Shown piece by piece: positions 17,389-26,416 of a stretch of 64,000 nt of DNA. The notes below the pieces were generated by a model, which did not search any database, was not told the DNA's origin, and saw only the letters and a program-made list of their open reading frames with translations. This stretch comes from Palleronia caenipelagi. Its GTDB lineage: Bacteria; Pseudomonadota; Alphaproteobacteria; Rhodobacterales; Rhodobacteraceae. The position numbers and the translations under genes were made by a program. The stretch lies in contig NZ_VFSV01000001.1 of NCBI RefSeq assembly GCF_007004065.1, positions 1 through 64,000 on the forward strand, written 5' to 3'. Each line of letters starts with the position of its first letter. Positions within the stretch are counted from its first letter, which is position 1.

Positions 17389-19272
17389 ATGGGATACAGT
17401 GACGTTTACGCCGCATGGAAAGCCGACCCCGAGGGGTGGTGGATGGAGCAGGCGAAAGCCGTTCACTGGAGCAAATTTCCTGAAACCGCGCTGGCTGACG
17501 GCAACAGGGCCTGGTTTCCGGATGGGTTGACGAACACCTGCTACAACGCCGTGGACCGTCACGTGGAGAGCGGTCGCGACGATCAAGCCGCGATCATCCA
17601 TGACAGCCCGGTGACGGGCACCAAGACCACAATCACCTACTCCGACTTGCAAGAGCGCTGCGCCCGACTGGCCGGCGCTCTTTCCGCACGTGGCGTCGGC
17701 AAAGGCGACCGGGTGATCATCTATATGCCCATGGTGCCCGAGGCGCTGGTGGCGATGCTGGCCTGTACCCGGATCGGGGCGGTGCATTCCGTGGTGTTCG
17801 GGGGCTTTGCGGCGAATGAGCTGGCCACACGGATCGACGATGCGCGTCCCAAGGCGATCATCGCGGGCTCCTGCGGGATCGAGCCAAACCGCGTCGTGGC
17901 TTATAAACCGCTGCTTGACGGCGCGATCGAGCAGGCCAGCCATAAACCTGACTTCTGCGTTGTGTTGCAGCGCGACGCGGGGCCGGCGGATCTGATTGAG
18001 GGCCGCGACCATGAATGGAATGCCTTTCAGGAGGGCGCCGAGCTGGCCGATTGTCTGCCGGTCGAGGGCGATCATCCGGCCTATATCCTCTACACCTCCG
18101 GCACGACCGGCAAACCCAAAGGTGTCATCCGCGCCACCGGCGGGCATCTCGTCGCCCTGAACTGGACGATGAAGTCGATCTATAACGTGGAGCCGGGCGA
18201 AGTGTTCTGGGCGGCGTCGGATGTGGGCTGGGTCGTGGGGCACAGCTATATCTGCTACGGCCCGCTGATCCACGGCAACACCACCATCGTGTTCGAAGGC
18301 AAGCCCGTCGGTACCCCCGATCCATCGACCTTCTGGCGGGTGATTGCCGAACATAACGTCAAGGCGTTCTTTACCGCGCCCACCGCCATCCGCGCGATCC
18401 GCAAGGACGATCCGGATGCGTCCTACATGCAGGGTCACGATATCTCCGGCCTGCGGGCGCTCTATCTGGCCGGCGAGCGCGCCGACCCCGATACCATCGA
18501 ATGGGCGGGCAAGGTCATGGGCGTGCCGGTCTACGACCACTGGTGGCAGACCGAGACTGGCTTCGCGATTGCAGGCAACCCGGCGGGCATTGAGGCACTG
18601 CCGGTCAAGATCGGCTCCCCGACCGTGCCGATGCCGGGCTATGACGTCCACATTCTCGACGAGGCGGGCAACGAAATGCCTCATGGCGAGCTGGGGTCCA
18701 TTGCGGTGAAGATGCCCCTGCCGCCAGGCACTTTGCCGACCCTCTGGCAGGCCGAGGACCGGTTCCAGAGTTCCTATCTCAATGAGTTCCCCGGCTATTA
18801 TGCCACGGGCGACGCCGGGATGATGGACGAAGACGGCTATCTCTGGATCATGTCGCGCACCGATGACGTGATCAACGTCGCCGGTCACCGTCTCTCCACC
18901 GGCCAGATGGAAGAAGTCCTTGCCACCCATCCCAACGTCGCCGAATGCGCCGTTGTGGGGGTCGAGGACGCGCTGAAGGGGCAGATGCCCATGGGTTTCG
19001 TCACCCTTCAGGCTGGTACTGAGAAAACCGATGACGAAGTCTGCGGCGAACTGGTCAAACTCGTGCGGGAAAAGATCGGCCCCGTGGCGGCCTTCAAACT
19101 CGCCACTGTCGTGGACCGTCTGCCCAAAACGCGCTCAGGTAAAATCCTGCGCAAGACCATGGCCCAGATCGCTGATGGCAAGGACTTCAACACCCCCGCC
19201 ACCATTGATGATCCCGCGATTATCGAGGAAATTCGCGAACGGTTGAAAAAGCTGGGCTATCCGAAAACCTGA
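17389..19272 (+). CDS. prpE: Propionyl-CoA synthetase (acetyl-CoA synthetase-like ligase)
   Basis: A 627-residue ANL-superfamily ligase that activates propionate (or acetate) to acyl-CoA through an acyl-AMP. Visible motifs: P-loop YTSGTTGKPKG at ~234-244, YDHWWQTETG (A5), the hinge-region SRTDDVINVAGHRLSTGQ and the catalytic C-terminal lysine, Lys585 in TRSGKILRK, which is also the usual acetylation site. ATG 17389 or GTG 17386 are both spaced well from AGGAGG at 17374. I call it PrpE rather than Acs from the DVYAAWKADPEGWW start and the ADVGWVVGHSYICYGPL-type segment; substrate preference is inferred. A strong terminator follows. Confidence 0.88.
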   Translation: MGYSDVYAAWKADPEGWWMEQAKAVHWSKFPETALADGNRAWFPDGLTNTCYNAVDRHVESGRDDQAAIIHDSPVTGTKTTITYSDLQERCARLAGALSARGVGKGDRVIIYMPMVPEALVAMLACTRIGAVHSVVFGGFAANELATRIDDARPKAIIAGSCGIEPNRVVAYKPLLDGAIEQASHKPDFCVVLQRDAGPADLIEGRDHEWNAFQEGAELADCLPVEGDHPAYILYTSGTTGKPKGVIRATGGHLVALNWTMKSIYNVEPGEVFWAASDVGWVVGHSYICYGPLIHGNTTIVFEGKPVGTPDPSTFWRVIAEHNVKAFFTAPTAIRAIRKDDPDASYMQGHDISGLRALYLAGERADPDTIEWAGKVMGVPVYDHWWQTETGFAIAGNPAGIEALPVKIGSPTVPMPGYDVHILDEAGNEMPHGELGSIAVKMPLPPGTLPTLWQAEDRFQSSYLNEFPGYYATGDAGMMDEDGYLWIMSRTDDVINVAGHRLSTGQMEEVLATHPNVAECAVVGVEDALKGQMPMGFVTLQAGTEKTDDEVCGELVKLVREKIGPVAAFKLATVVDRLPKTRSGKILRKTMAQIADGKDFNTPATIDDPAIIEEIRERLKKLGYPKT

Positions 19273-19328
19273 GCTCTGATTGTCGAGGGGGCCTCCTAGT
19301 CTTCGCTCCCCCGCCTCATGATCACAGA

Positions 19329-19363
19329 TGAGCCGGATGCAGTCTGCATTCGGCTCATTTTTT
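19329..19363 (+). terminator. Rho-independent terminator after prpE
   Basis: A 14-bp stem (19329-19342 with 19344-19357, one G-T wobble) has an extremely short nominal loop, so the apex must open, and is followed by six T. It separates prpE from mazG. Confidence 0.85.
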
Positions 19364-19473
19364 GCTCGCCTATCCTTTTTGGGGAATCCTTGTTAATGAA
19401 ATTATCGGGCAGGCTTGCCAGCATAGCGCGAAATATATTCGCATTGCATCCGTCGAATGTGAGGAGGTCCGTC

Positions 19474-20331
19474 ATGACGCAGAAGGACGATCGTATTTTC
19501 GAGACGCCCGCAGGTCTGGAGCGGTTGAAAGAGGTCATGGCGCGGCTGAGGGACCCCGAAACCGGCTGTCCCTGGGATGTCGAGCAGACCTTTGCCACGA
19601 TCGCCCCCTATACCATCGAGGAAGCCTACGAGGTCGAAGACGCGATCTCGCGCGGCAATATGGAAGATCTCTGCGGCGAGCTAGGCGACCTGATGTTCCA
19701 GTCCGTGTTTCACGCACGGATGGCCGAGGAGGTCGGCGCATTCACCCTCGAGGACGTGGTGAATGGCATCACCGAAAAAATGATCGCCCGGCATCCTCAC
19801 GTTTTTGGCACCGACAGCCGCGACAAGAGTGCCGAACAACAAGTCATCGACTGGGATCTGGAAAAAGCCAGGGAGCGCGCGCGTCGCAACGAGACGGGGG
19901 CTCTGGATGGGGTGGCACTGGGTCTGCCCGCGCTGATGCGCGCTGAAAAGCTGCAAAAGCGGGCGGCGCGGGTCGGTTTCGACTGGCCGGACATCAGCGG
20001 TGTGACCGAAAAGCTGATCGAGGAAGCGAGCGAGCTGACAGACGCCCGGCAAAAAGCTGACCCGGCGGAGATTTTCGAGGAAGTTGGGGATCTGCTGTTT
20101 ACGGTGGTCAACCTAGCCCGGCATCTGGGGGTCGATGCGGAAAGCGCATTGCGTGCGTCCAACGACAAGTTCCACAACCGTTTCGCCTTTCTCGAAACGG
20201 CGCTGGCGGCCGCGGGTGAGAGCCCTGCGGATTTGTCGCTGGAGGAGCTGGATGCGTTCTGGGAGGCCGCCAAGCAAGCCGAGAGCGACCGCATCCGCGA
20301 CCAGGATCGGGGCCAGCAAGCCGTCGCATGA
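19474..20331 (+). CDS. mazG: Nucleoside triphosphate pyrophosphohydrolase MazG
   Basis: A 285-residue all-alpha NTP pyrophosphatase that clears aberrant nucleotides and ppGpp-related pools. Two MazG modules are visible: the first with CPWDVEQTF and the EEAYEVEDAI-(x)-GELGDLMFQ metal-binding ExxE motifs (residues ~27-75), the second with LIEEASELTDA and EEVGDLLFTVVNLAR (~185-215). ATG 19474 is preceded by a strong GAGGAGG; the frame is open upstream but without family sequence. Confidence 0.95.
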   Translation: MTQKDDRIFETPAGLERLKEVMARLRDPETGCPWDVEQTFATIAPYTIEEAYEVEDAISRGNMEDLCGELGDLMFQSVFHARMAEEVGAFTLEDVVNGITEKMIARHPHVFGTDSRDKSAEQQVIDWDLEKARERARRNETGALDGVALGLPALMRAEKLQKRAARVGFDWPDISGVTEKLIEEASELTDARQKADPAEIFEEVGDLLFTVVNLARHLGVDAESALRASNDKFHNRFAFLETALAAAGESPADLSLEELDAFWEAAKQAESDRIRDQDRGQQAVA

Positions 20332-20532
20332 CCGTGTTTGGTCGCCTGGCGGCGAGAGGTGCGTCAGCTCCGGTTGGGCCTTTTAGACCTTGCGCAGTGC
20401 TATAACCTGAGCGGCGGGAACGTTGTTATTAGGGGCGCTGCCCCTGCGTCCCTGTGAGCCGCTGCCCCGGGGTATTTCGGGACACAAAGAAGGGACTTGT
20501 GCGGGGCAAGGGGGCGGGGCAGGCTGCGCGGG

Positions 20533-22039
20533 ATGGTTGAGACTACGGACCGAGAGAGTCTTGAGCGCTGGCTGGAGGGGCGGCCGCGGGAGGACGCGCT
20601 GTTCATCGCGTCCCGCGCGGCGCTGCGGGTGGCGCCGGTGTGGTGGGATGCGGTGTCACGGGATGATGATTTGACAGATCATCTGGTGAGCCGCAGTGTG
20701 TTGATAACGGCGGTTGCGGCTCTTGTGCCAACCGCCGATATCAGGGGCGCCTCCGCCTCCGCCTCCGCCTCCGCCTCCGCCTCCGCCGCCAACGCCTCCA
20801 CCTCCCGCGCCTCCGTCGCCAACGCCGCCTCCGCCGCCAACGCCGCCTCCGCCGCCAACGCCGCCTCCGCCGCCAACGCCGCCGCCTTCGCGGCCTCCGA
20901 CGCCGCTTTTTTGCAGGAAAGGGGGGGGCGGGGGGCTGGCCGGAATTGTGGGCGGATGGGGTGCCGGAGCGTTTGGGGGAGATATGGGCGAGGGTGCAGG
21001 CGCGGTGGGAGGCGGATCCCGAGTGCGGGTTCTGGGTGGATTTCTATGAGCGGATGCTGGCGGGTGGACCTTTGCCGGAGGGGTATACGGAACTGCTGCT
21101 GGAAATCGCGCAGCAGGATGAGGGCTTCTGGGAGGGCGGCGATGCCGATGTGAACGCGCGGATCGCGCCGCTGTTCGACGCGTGGCGGGCGGGGCAAGTG
21201 GTCCAGGGTGAGCGGGAGCGGTTCCTGCGGGCGGCCTTCAGCAATTTCAGCTTTGACCACCAGTACCGATTGATGCGGATGGTTCCGTTTGAGAGCGACC
21301 TGAAGCATTTGCGGGACCCGGACCGGCTGAGGTCGTTTCTGGATGATGCGGAGGAGTTGCGGGACTCCATCGAGGATCTGCGGGACGCGCTGGCGGCAGA
21401 AGGCGGCCGGCAGGGCGCGGGCGCTGCGGCGAGTTTCCTGTCCAAAGTGTTGGCGGAACTCGACCGGGCCGAGGATCACCAGCATTTGCGGGTGGGGCGG
21501 CTGGTGCAGCTTGGCCGGGATCTGGAGCGTATTCAGGGCGATGAGGGGCTCAGGAGGAGCTTGGCGCGCCGCTGCATGAGGGGCTGTGCGACCGGGTTGC
21601 GGCCCTGTCAGAGCTGACACATACGCATTTTGCGGCGACCTTTACCAGGATCGCGCCGCTGCGTGAGGTGGCGACAGACCCCGCGACGGATCAATGGGAC
21701 CTGCTGGCGGATCTCCGACGCGGGATCGGGTTGCTTGACCCCAATGACGCGCCGCTGGACCCGGATGATCTGGCCGTGCTGGATGATCTGGCGGATGGCA
21801 TCGACCGGCTGCTGGGACAGCAGATGATGGTCGGCTCCGAAGATGTGCGCAGTGCCTTGCGGAAGGAGGCAGATTTCCGGATTGCACAACTGGCAGTGAC
21901 GATCCGGCTGTGCTGGGATGAGCGCGGGGCTGCGCTGGAGATGATCGACGCGTTGCTCAAGGGCAAGAAGCGGGTGGACGGGGTCGAGGATCTCGTGGCC
22001 TGGGTGCGGGAGATCTGGCAGAAGATGGGCGGCGGCTGA
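20533..22039 (+). pseudogene. Ala/Ser-repeat protein gene broken by two -1 shifts
   Basis: One protein is split over three frames. Frame 1 opens at ATG 20533 (VETTDRESLERWLEGRPRED) and runs through an Ala-Ser-Asn repeat to FLQERGG at a G8 tract (20921-20928); the sense then continues in frame 3 (AGWPELWADGVPERLGEIW) to ~21547, and from a GGGG run continues in frame 2 (GAQEELGAPLHEG) to the stop at 22039. Both shifts equal loss of one G. The W-DGxP helix-rich C-terminal part resembles an uncharacterised Rhodobacterales family with an Ala-rich repeat, from memory. It may be a real pseudogene, an assembly error in homopolymers, or at the first site a programmed shift (G GGG GGG). Function unknown. 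Confidence 0.65.
20750..20892 (+). repeat. In-frame GCCTCC / 18-bp Ala-Ser-Asn coding repeat
   Basis: Tandem hexamers GCCTCC (encoding Ala-Ser) pass into about three and a half copies of an 18-bp unit GCCGCCAACGCCGCCTCC (Ala-Ala-Asn-Ala-Ala-Ser). It lies inside the Ala-repeat gene and is a likely slippage hotspot. The +2 frame reads as poly-proline but has no gene-like flanks. Confidence 0.85.
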
Positions 22040-22078
22040 CCCTTTACCTCCCGCGTCATCCGGTGCACATCGGCGCGC

Positions 22079-23029
22079 ATGACTGACATGCCTGAGACCC
22101 GGGGTCGCCTGACGCCGGACCGTTTGCTATCTGATCTGACCTGGCTGCGCGTGGGCGGGCCGGCGGAGTGGTTTTTCCAGCCTGCGGATGAAGCCGATCT
22201 GGCGGCGTTTCTGGCGGGGCTGGGGCCGGATATGCCGGTGTTTCCCATGGGGGTCGGGTCGAACCTGATCGTGCGCGATGGCGGCATCGACGGGGTGGTG
22301 ATCCGGCTGGGGCGGGGCTTTAACGGCATTTCAATCGAGGGCGACCGGGTGCGGGCCGGGGCGGCGGCGCTGGACGGGCATGTGGCGCGCAAGGCGGCGG
22401 ATGCGGGGCGGGATTTGACCTTCCTGCGGACGATCCCGGGGGCCATTGGCGGCGCGGTGCGGATGAATGCGGGGTGCTACGGGTCGTATGTGGCTGATCA
22501 TCTGGTGGAGATCCGGGCGGTGACGCGGGCGGGCGAGATCGTCACGGTGAGCGCTGATGATCTCCGCCTCTCCTACCGCAATTCTGAGCTGCCGGAGGGC
22601 TGGGTGATCACCGAGGCGCTGTTCGAGGCGCCCGCGGGCGATCCCGAAGCGCTCCACGCCCGGATGGCCGAACAGATCGCCAAGCGCGATACGACGCAGC
22701 CGACGAAAGAGCTGAGCGCTGGCTCGACCTTTCGCAATCCGGCCGGATTTTCGTCCACCGGGCGTGCCGATGACAGTCATGAGTTGAAGGCCTGGAAGGT
22801 GATCGAGGAGGCCGGGCTCAGGGGCTATGTCCTTGGCGGGGCTCAGATGTCCGAGAAACACCCCAATTTTCTGCTGAATGCGAACGGAGCCACGGCGGCG
22901 GATCTGGAGGCTCTGGGGGAATTGGTGCGAGATAAGGTCTTCCAAAATTCGGGAATTCGGCTAGAGTGGGAAATTAAGCGGGTAGGGCGCAAAGCTCACC
23001 CCAATGAGCAGCACGAAGCTGCCAATTAA
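22079..23029 (+). CDS. murB: UDP-N-acetylenolpyruvoylglucosamine reductase MurB
   Basis: A 316-residue FAD enzyme that reduces enolpyruvyl-UDP-GlcNAc to UDP-MurNAc with NADPH. FAD-binding segments [14 protein letters not shown] and [21 protein letters not shown] are visible, as are [12 protein letters not shown] (active-site Ser) and the C-terminal [20 protein letters not shown]. First gene of the division and wall cluster in this window; murC and murG, often just upstream in relatives, are not here. ddl follows after 80 nt. Confidence 0.96.
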   Translation: MTDMPETRGRLTPDRLLSDLTWLRVGGPAEWFFQPADEADLAAFLAGLGPDMPVFPMGVGSNLIVRDGGIDGVVIRLGRGFNGISIEGDRVRAGAAALDGHVARKAADAGRDLTFLRTIPGAIGGAVRMNAGCYGSYVADHLVEIRAVTRAGEIVTVSADDLRLSYRNSELPEGWVITEALFEAPAGDPEALHARMAEQIAKRDTTQPTKELSAGSTFRNPAGFSSTGRADDSHELKAWKVIEEAGLRGYVLGGAQMSEKHPNFLLNANGATAADLEALGELVRDKVFQNSGIRLEWEIKRVGRKAHPNEQHEAAN

Positions 23030-23109
23030 AAGGAGCAAGCGTCCGGCAAACGGGCGCGAATTTGAGGCAAGTGGTCCGATCAACGGATCCGGCAGGCGAA
23101 AGAGCGGGT

Positions 23110-24042
23110 ATGTCGAGCAGGGCATTCCCCCATGTGGTCGTATTGATGGGCGGTCCCTCCGCAGAGCGTGAGGTTTCCCTGTCGACAGGTCGTGAATGTG
23201 CGGCCGCATTGCGGGGCGAAGGATTTAACGTCACAGAACTGGATGCGGGTCAGGATCTGGCCGCGCGGCTGGCAGAGCTGGCGCCCGATGTGGTGTTCAA
23301 CGCGCTGCATGGCCGCTTTGGCGAGGATGGCTGCGTTCAGGGGCTGCTGGAATGGATGAAGATCCCTTACACCCATTCCGGTGTCGCGGCCTCTGCGCTG
23401 GCGCTGGATAAGGAGCGTACGAAGCTCTCCTACCGTGCCGCCGGGCTGCCGGTCGTGCCGTCCCTGCTGGTGGATCGCGAGGCGGTGTCCGAGGCCCACG
23501 TGATGGAGCCGCCCTATGTGGTGAAGCCCAACAACGAGGGATCCTCGGTCGGAGTGTATCTGGTTCAGGAGGGTGCCAACGCGCCTCCCAAACTGTCGCA
23601 GGACATGCCAGCCCGGGTGATGGTCGAGAAGTTCGCCCCCGGGCGCGAGTTGACCACCACGGTGATGAGCGCAAAGGGCGATCAGCCTGTGCGGGCGCTG
23701 GGCGTGACCGAGATCCTCACGGACACCTGGTACGATTACGACGCCAAATATGCAGCCGGGGGCTCGCGCCATGTGCTGCCGGCCGAGATTCCTGACGAGA
23801 TCAGCGCGGCCTGTCTCCACTATGCAATCCGTGCCCATGAGGTGCTGGGGTGTCGCGGCGTGAGCCGGACCGATTTCCGCTGGGACGAGAGCCGTGGCCT
23901 TGAGGGGCTGGTGCTTTTGGAGACCAACACCCAGCCGGGCATGACGCCGACATCCCTGACGCCGGAACAGGCGGCCCACGCGGGTTACACATTCGGCCAG
24001 TTCTGCGCCTGGCTGGTGGAGGATGCGTCATGCGATCGCTGA
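23110..24042 (+). CDS. ddl: D-alanine--D-alanine ligase
   Basis: A 310-residue ATP-grasp ligase forming the D-Ala-D-Ala end of the murein stem peptide. Signature VLMGGPSAEREVSLSTG (residues ~12-28), ALHGRFGEDG, the ATP-binding VVKPNNEGSSVGV and the Mg-binding LLETNTQPGMTPTSL are all present. ATG 23110 (MSSRAF) follows GAGCGGGT. Its 3' end overlaps ftsQ by 13 nt. Confidence 0.96.
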   Translation: MSSRAFPHVVVLMGGPSAEREVSLSTGRECAAALRGEGFNVTELDAGQDLAARLAELAPDVVFNALHGRFGEDGCVQGLLEWMKIPYTHSGVAASALALDKERTKLSYRAAGLPVVPSLLVDREAVSEAHVMEPPYVVKPNNEGSSVGVYLVQEGANAPPKLSQDMPARVMVEKFAPGRELTTTVMSAKGDQPVRALGVTEILTDTWYDYDAKYAAGGSRHVLPAEIPDEISAACLHYAIRAHEVLGCRGVSRTDFRWDESRGLEGLVLLETNTQPGMTPTSLTPEQAAHAGYTFGQFCAWLVEDASCDR

Positions 24043-24908
24043 CCCATCCCCGCGGCTATCGCGATCCGGCGCCCTCGCGGCTGTCCTATCGCCTGCACCG
24101 CCTCGCTCTCACGCCGCATTTGCGGCGTGCTTTCGTGCTCGGCGGTCCGCTGGTGGCGGCTGCGTTGGTGCTGACGCTGATCTTTGCCGATCTGGAGCGC
24201 CGCGCCGCGATGGTGAGCTGGTATCATGGCGTCGTGGATCAAATCCAGAACCGCAAGGAATTCGCGGTGAATACGGTCTCGATCAATGGAGCGCTGGATC
24301 CGCTGGCCGATGAAATCCGCGCCCGGATGGATCTGCGGTTTCCCGTCAGCTCCTTTGATCTGGATCTTGAAGCCATGCGGGCGCAGGTTGAGGCGCTTGA
24401 TGCGGTCGAATCTGCCCATCTGCGGATCCGGAAGGGCGGCGTTCTGGACATTGCTGTGACCCAACGTGTGCCCGCCATGATCTGGCGCACCCGAACCGGC
24501 CTGCAATTGCTGGACGCCGAAGGCAACCGGGTCTCGTCGCTCGGATTTCGCGATGAGCGCGCTGATCTGCCGCTCATCTCGGGGTATGGCGCGGATCGTG
24601 CGGTTCCCGAGGCCCTGCAGCTTTACGCTGCCGCGCGCCCCGTGCTGCCCCGCATTCGCGGGCTGGTTCGAATTGGTGAGCGCCGCTGGGATCTAGTGCT
24701 CAGCGAGGGTCAGAAGGTGAAATTGCCCGAAGACAATCCGGTTCGCGCACTTGAGCAGGTGCTTGCCATTGATGAGGCCGAGGAGCTTCTGAGCCGTCAG
24801 GTGGTGCTGGTGGACATGCGGATGCCCCGTCGCCCGACCGTCCGGCTGAAGCCGAAATCGGCAGAAGTCTCGCGTGATGAACGTGTACAACAACTCGGAG
24901 AGAAATGA
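24030..24908 (+). CDS. ftsQ: Cell division protein FtsQ
   Basis: A 292-residue bitopic inner-membrane protein of the divisome. A cytoplasmic basic N-terminus is followed by one membrane helix (about 39-58) and a periplasmic POTRA domain (NRKEFAVNTVSINGALDPLADEIRAR) and the FtsQ beta domain (GQKVKLPEDNPVRALEQVL). It scaffolds FtsB/FtsL and septal synthases. It overlaps ddl by 13 nt and ends 3 nt before ftsA, so the genes form one operon. Confidence 0.94.
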   Translation: MRSLTHPRGYRDPAPSRLSYRLHRLALTPHLRRAFVLGGPLVAAALVLTLIFADLERRAAMVSWYHGVVDQIQNRKEFAVNTVSINGALDPLADEIRARMDLRFPVSSFDLDLEAMRAQVEALDAVESAHLRIRKGGVLDIAVTQRVPAMIWRTRTGLQLLDAEGNRVSSLGFRDERADLPLISGYGADRAVPEALQLYAAARPVLPRIRGLVRIGERRWDLVLSEGQKVKLPEDNPVRALEQVLAIDEAEELLSRQVVLVDMRMPRRPTVRLKPKSAEVSRDERVQQLGEK

Positions 24909-24911
24909 GCG

Positions 24912-26243
24912 ATGTCTGACCTGTATCAAACGCAACGGGCGATGCGTGCCATGCGGCAGGCCGCTTTGCAGCGGGGTGTCATCGCCATTCTCGACGTGGG
25001 CACCTCCAAGGTCGCCTGCCTGATCCTCCGCTTTGACGGATCTGCTGTCGAAGGCGAGGGGATCGGTGCGCTGGCCGGACAATCCGCGTTCCGGGTGATC
25101 GGCGCGGCTGTCACCCGGTCCCGTGGGGTGCGCTTTGGCGAGATCAACGCCATGCCCGAAACAGAGCGGGCCATCCGGACCGCCGTACAGGGCGCGCAAA
25201 AGGCCGCGCAAGTCAGGGTCGATCATGTTATTGCTGCCATGTCCGGGGGCGGCCCCCGCAGCTATGGTCTGGCCGGGCGGGCAGAGCTTGATGGCATGGC
25301 CGTCGAACAATGTGATGTCGCGCGGGTGCTGGCCTCCTGCGACGTGCCCGATTTTGGTGAAGGGCGTGAAGTCCTGCACGCTCAGCCGGTGAATTTCGCC
25401 ATCGACCATCGCAGCGGCCTGAGCGATCCGCGCGGACTGGTTGGTGATGAGCTGTTCTGTGATATGCATGCCCTGACCGTGGACCGACGCGTGGTGGCGA
25501 ACCTCATTCACTGCATAAAGCGGTGCGATCTGGAGCTCGCGGGGCTTGTCTCCGGCGCCTATGTGTCCGGCCTGTCGAGCCTCATCGAGGACGAGCAGGA
25601 GCTGGGCGCGGCCTGTATTGATCTGGGCGGCGGGACGACCAGCGTGTCGATTTTCTGGCGCAAACAGTTCATCTACGGCGATTGCGTCGCGATGGGCGGG
25701 GACCATGTGACGTCGGATATCTCCAAGGGCTTGCAGGTCTCTATGTCCACCGCTGAACGGTTGAAGACTGTCTATGGCGGCGTCGTGGCGACCTCTATGG
25801 ATGACCGTGATATGGTGGAGATCGGCAGCGAGGAGACTGGCGACTGGGAAAGCGACCGTCGCACCGTCACCCGCGCCGAAATCATCGGCATCATGCGACC
25901 GCGCGTCGAAGAGATCCTCGAAGAAGTTCGGGCGCGGCTCGACGGCGCCGGGTTCAGTACACTTCCGTCTCAGCGGATCGTCCTGACAGGCGGCGGCAGC
26001 CAGATCCCCGGTATTGATACGCTCGCGCCCCGCATTCTTGGCAGCCAGGTGCGTCCGGGTCGCCCAATCCGTGTGGCTGGCTTGCCCGAAAAGGCAACCG
26101 GACCGGCGTTTTCCAGTGCGGTTGGATTGTGCCTTCAGGCGGCGCACCCGCAAGACGAGTGGTGGGATTTCGATATCCCGTCTACCCGTTATCCCGCCCG
26201 CTCCTTGCGGCGCGCGGTGCGATGGTTCCGGGATAACTGGTAA
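24912..26243 (+). CDS. ftsA: Cell division protein FtsA
   Basis: A 443-residue actin-like ATPase that tethers FtsZ to the membrane. Phosphate-binding loop AILDVGTSKVACLI (residues ~18-31), the 1C subdomain, CIDLGGGTTSVSIF and LTGGGSQIPGID are visible, and the C-terminal amphipathic membrane-targeting helix reads SLRRAVRWFRDNW. It starts 3 nt after ftsQ and precedes ftsZ by 173 nt, leaving room for a separate ftsZ promoter. Confidence 0.96.
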   Translation: MSDLYQTQRAMRAMRQAALQRGVIAILDVGTSKVACLILRFDGSAVEGEGIGALAGQSAFRVIGAAVTRSRGVRFGEINAMPETERAIRTAVQGAQKAAQVRVDHVIAAMSGGGPRSYGLAGRAELDGMAVEQCDVARVLASCDVPDFGEGREVLHAQPVNFAIDHRSGLSDPRGLVGDELFCDMHALTVDRRVVANLIHCIKRCDLELAGLVSGAYVSGLSSLIEDEQELGAACIDLGGGTTSVSIFWRKQFIYGDCVAMGGDHVTSDISKGLQVSMSTAERLKTVYGGVVATSMDDRDMVEIGSEETGDWESDRRTVTRAEIIGIMRPRVEEILEEVRARLDGAGFSTLPSQRIVLTGGGSQIPGIDTLAPRILGSQVRPGRPIRVAGLPEKATGPAFSSAVGLCLQAAHPQDEWWDFDIPSTRYPARSLRRAVRWFRDNW

Positions 26244-26416
26244 GCCCCACATATCCACGGGCCGGCAAGATGCCGCTGACAGTCGCCATAATTCCGCCAC
26301 ATTTCGTGCCAAGTTGCGACATTTTTGGGTGACGCGGCCGTATTTCGACGTTACGTTAGATCTCAATCGGCAGCACCGCCCAACGATGGCGGATTAAATT
26401 ACAGGCGGACAGAGCA

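Noticed and set aside
17365-18930. Long minus-strand frame opposite prpE
   Set aside because: The plus strand carries the full ANL ligase motif set; the opposite frame has none and is a codon-bias shadow.
20714-21049. Frame reading as poly-proline with a Gly-rich end
   Set aside because: It is the +2 frame of the GCCTCC/GCCAAC repeat; it has no gene-like flanks, while the Ala/Ser frame joins conserved helical parts on both sides.
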